Source: Icerya purchasi
Taxonomy: Eukaryota; Arthropoda; Insecta; Hemiptera; Monophlebidae
DNA length: 64,000 bases
Assembly (NCBI GenBank): GCA_039619475.1
Contig: CM077116.1
Coordinates: 202,825,117 to 202,889,116 of the forward strand
Direction of reading: 5' to 3'
Shown here: positions 61,212 to 64,000 of the stretch, piece after piece
Numbering within the stretch: the first letter of the stretch is position 1
Layout of the letters: each line of letters opens with the position of its first letter
Made by a program: the position numbers and the translations under genes
Notes under the pieces: model-generated
The model's database searches: none
What the model was told of the DNA's origin: nothing
Seen by the model: only the letters and a program-made list of their open reading frames with translations

Positions 61212-62345
61212 TTAAAAAATTTCGCAATTCAGTTGGATAAATAAAGCAGAATAAAAATATCCTTTCTTCTTGCCATAGGGAAATTTTCGATAAGAAGAAT
61301 TATCACTTGGTAAAATTATTAAAAGTAAATATATATATACATATTAATAATGTTTTTTCCTCTGTGTTATTCATCAGACGAAGAGAAAAATATAAAAAAT
61401 ACCGTTGTTTTCATTACGAAATGACACTATTCGGCATGATAACATCTTCAGCAGAACATACCGCTGTTTGTTTTGGTAAGACGAATAACAAAAAAAATTA
61501 TTTTTCAAATATATACGAGGAGTAAGGTTTATTACAAATCACTTTGTTATTTTTTAAAGAAACAATAACAAAAATAAAGAAATTCAAAGCGTGAAAAATA
61601 ATACGAACTTCTAAGGAAATTTAAAATAAATAAAGACAACGAATACATAACAACGTTACCATTCTTCGTTGATATAATTTTATTACATACCTGCTATAGC
61701 TATAAGAACGTTCTTTTTGGATCGAGCAGATTTTTAAATAGTTTGTAAATGAGAATGGTTTCACATAAAAAGCATAATATTTAAAGAAATCATAGAAGAA
61801 AAAAGCTGCGACTGACAAGGCCGATCAACTTCACTTTTTCTACTAGTTACTCTTTCATTAAATTTCTTACCTAATAATTCTTGCGCTTCATCTATTTAAT
61901 GAGAGACAAAACTTCATAAAATGATAATAACTCCCCCCCCCTCTCTCTCTCTCTCTTTTTTTTATAATAAAATGATCATCGCAATTTTTAGTCTAATAAA
62001 GCAATCATTTGTAAAGTACATTTCATTTATTTTTATTAATCACATTATCATTGAAAAATTGTTAGCACTTTCAAACTTTTCGATAATATTAAATCTGCCA
62101 GAACTATAACCTAATGCCTAGAGACTGTTTTTATTCTCTTTTCGGTTTAATTTGTTTATAATTACGAAAAATTTGATTTTGAGTTATAATGAATATGGAG
62201 GAAAGAATACGATTTGTAATTTAGCTGAAGTGTCATTAATCATATAATTCTATGTATTAATGGGAATAAAATTTAATGATTGATATAGATATTTCTTCGA
62301 AAATTTTTAATCGTAATTTTTTTCTTGGTTACTAGTTAGTATATA
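61212..62345. other. Unassigned DNA, possible upstream region of the acidic-protein gene
   Basis: No exon could be supported. (CT)n near 61938-61956. Short minus-strand candidates with donor-like ends (near 61687 and 61854) do not match the phase of the known exon 1. Confidence 0.35.
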
Positions 62346-62410
62346 CAGGTACCCTCGTTTAACATGATTAATCCGTGATACCAAAATGCTGCGTTAATCG
62401 AGAATTCGTT
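62346..62410 (+). mobile_element. One end of a possible TA-flanked element
   Basis: TA followed by CAGGTACCCTCGTTTAAC and then GTGATACCAAAATGC..GTTAATCGAGAATTCG looks like the terminal part of a pogo/Tigger-like element. No matching opposite end is present nearby, so it is a fragment or chance. Confidence 0.3.
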
Positions 62411-62489
62411 TCGCTTCCAAAAAAAAAAAAACAAAAAAAAAAAAGCGGTTTAATTGGTTATTAAATCATATATAAAATGTACATATTTT

Positions 62490-64000
62490 GTTTTTTAATC
62501 CTATTTTTTTTGCATACAGTCTTTTGAACAATAAGTAGCAATGTTAATTTATGTAAACCATGGTAGAACGCTTCCTATTGGCCACTATTCCTTACTTGTA
62601 GATACATTATAGTTGGACTATGTTGAACTATATAAATTAATGACTACGGACGAAATTCCAGTGTTCAACTAATGCGTCGTTTCCATCGTCTGAATCGTAC
62701 GCTATTTTGCGAAAGATTAGCTGCTAGGGGTTTGATGTGGTTCCCAAGTCGATGAAAGTATCTTCCAACAAAGGTCGTAATTACTTCTTTAACCGTTGGA
62801 ATGCAGAGGTATTTGTGTATATCATCATTACGGACCAACCATGGTGCCGCCAAAATATCTCGTAGGACTTTGAAATCTTTGTATATTGTTTAGATTGAAA
62901 TGCTCGTCGTTGCCCAGATTTGAATACTATATGTTCACACAGGTTCTAAGATTGCCCTGTTTAGTAGCACTTTATTTTTAACTGATAAAGATGAATTTTT
63001 GTTCATTAATCAACGCAGGCTGCAGTATTTGATGTCTAGTTGCTTTCGTTTTGCAATAATATGATTTCCTTGAAGGTGAGCCGTTGGTCAAGATGTAACC
63101 CGAGATATTTCACAACACATGAATTGGGAATTGTCTGTTCATTCAACTGGATCAGCAAATTTTAAACAAAACCTGTTTGGACTTTAATTCGTTAACTGCA
63201 ACTCTCCATTGTTTAAGCCATTTCTCTGCACATGGCAGATGGTTTTGTAGCTGTTCGGTGGCTATGATGTTATCTCGGTAAGTTGATAAAATAGCTGTGT
63301 CATTAGCAAACATAGCTCTATGGTTGTATTAATATTTTCTGCGAAGTCGTATGTATAAATCTGATAGAATACTGGTCCCAGTACACTGCCTTGCGGTACT
63401 CCTGACTCTATAGGGTACATTCATGAAAAACCGTCATTCACATCAACATGAAAGTGTTTTTCTGCTACGTAGGACTCTATTAGCAGGTAATAGGAACGAA
63501 GCAGTTGATGTTTTAGCTTATATAGTAATCCAGTATGCCAAACCTTGTCAAAAGGTTTCTCAACGTCGAAAAAAATTGCAGTACAATGTTTTTTTTCTTC
63601 AAAGCTTTTTGCTTATGATGTCACCTATTCTGTGTGATTGCTCTTTTGTACTGTGGTGGTTAACCAAATTGATAATCGGGTATCACTTTATTTTCTTCGA
63701 GAATAGGTTTTATTCTTCTGAGTAGGATTTTTTCAAAGAGTTTAGGGAAGATTGGTAATAAGCTAATAGGTCTGCAGGAAGTCGTTTCATGTTGAGGTTT
63801 TCCCGGTTTTGGGATCATTTAACTATTGTAGCAAATTTCCATTGTATCAGAAAGTAGCCAGTTCCAAGAATTGCATTGAAAATGTGCGTCAACAATATTA
63901 CAGCTTTTCTTGGCATTCTCTTAATGATATTAGCTGTGATCAAATCATACCCCGGTGCCTTCTTTGGATTTAGATGTTTTCGTATGTATGTGCCTTTACT
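62490..64000 (-). pseudogene. Jockey-like LINE RT, minus strand, runs off window
   Basis: Reading from 64000 downward: KHLNPKKAPGYDLITANIIK, then after frameshifts CRPISLLPIFPKLFEKILLR, FFDVEKPFDKVWHTGLLYK (about 63540), ESGVPQGSVLGPVFYQIYTY (63420-63360), thumb AILEPV-TYSIQIW (near 62950) and finally APWLVRNDDIHKYLCIPTVK with VRFRRWKRRIS (62853-62665). The order and motifs fit Jockey RT. At least eight frame breaks. The 3' end approaches an A-rich tract near 62490-62510 (minus). The 5' part is outside the window. Confidence 0.82.

Noticed and set aside
61687..61860. Two possible short upstream exons of the minus-strand gene (a donor near 61687 and a 21-bp exon near 61854)
   Set aside because: Both end in phase 1, which puts a stop codon in the first downstream exon; the phases do not fit.

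Overview
This is a eukaryotic, AT-rich, intron-containing window, most likely from an arthropod and probably an insect. The evidence is the mix of LINE clades (I-like, Jockey, RTE, and an RNase H-bearing I/R1/LOA-like family), several hAT-type miniature elements, abundant (TA)n microsatellites, and a GNB1L orthologue in two short exons. No taxon-specific marker narrows it further. Nothing bacterial or viral was recognised. No rRNA, tRNA or CRISPR was seen.

Only two host genes can be supported, both on the right side. A plus-strand WD40 gene at 49569-51468 is recognisable as GNB1L: two exons, one 913-bp intron, 328 codons, close to the human length. A minus-strand gene at 56528-61211 has three exons whose splice sites and phases fit exactly. 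It encodes a very acidic, low-complexity protein that I do not recognise. The two genes converge, with a decayed Jockey LINE and a LINE 3' fragment between them. A GC-richer block at 33.0-34.4 kb may hold a promoter and first coding exon of a third gene (weak).

The rest is mostly transposon debris in unassigned AT-rich DNA. Left to right: a hAT miniature element cut by the window edge (1-158); a long-inverted-repeat element (~232-762); a decayed LINE with RT thumb, RNase H and C-terminal segment (4.5-6.1 kb); a second copy of the hAT element (7167-7573); short 3' ends of the RNase H LINE at 8.6, 10.4, 15.0, 19.1 and 52.5 kb; LINE RT or 3' fragments at 9.7, 12.5, 25.1-26.7, 27.9, 39.4 and 45.1-47.7 kb; a different hAT miniature element (16225-16515); the third hAT copy (23923-24352); four copies of a TA-microsatellite-associated inverted-repeat family (14.3, 20.6, 26.9 and 37.7 kb); a 5'-truncated I-like LINE with target-site duplication that carries a TA-duplicating element (31.0-32.8 kb); a near-complete but frameshifted I-like ORF2 (39.8-43.0 kb); an RTE copy split by a 1.5-kb hAT element (45.3-46.8 kb); and a Jockey copy running off the right edge.

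No element looks capable of autonomous transposition: every reverse transcriptase has stops or frameshifts, and the one transposase-like region is a fragment. The most informative observations are the nested insertions with exact target duplications, the TA-microsatellite-associated family, the paired long-inverted-repeat elements, and a hammerhead-like fold inside an intron of the acidic-protein gene.
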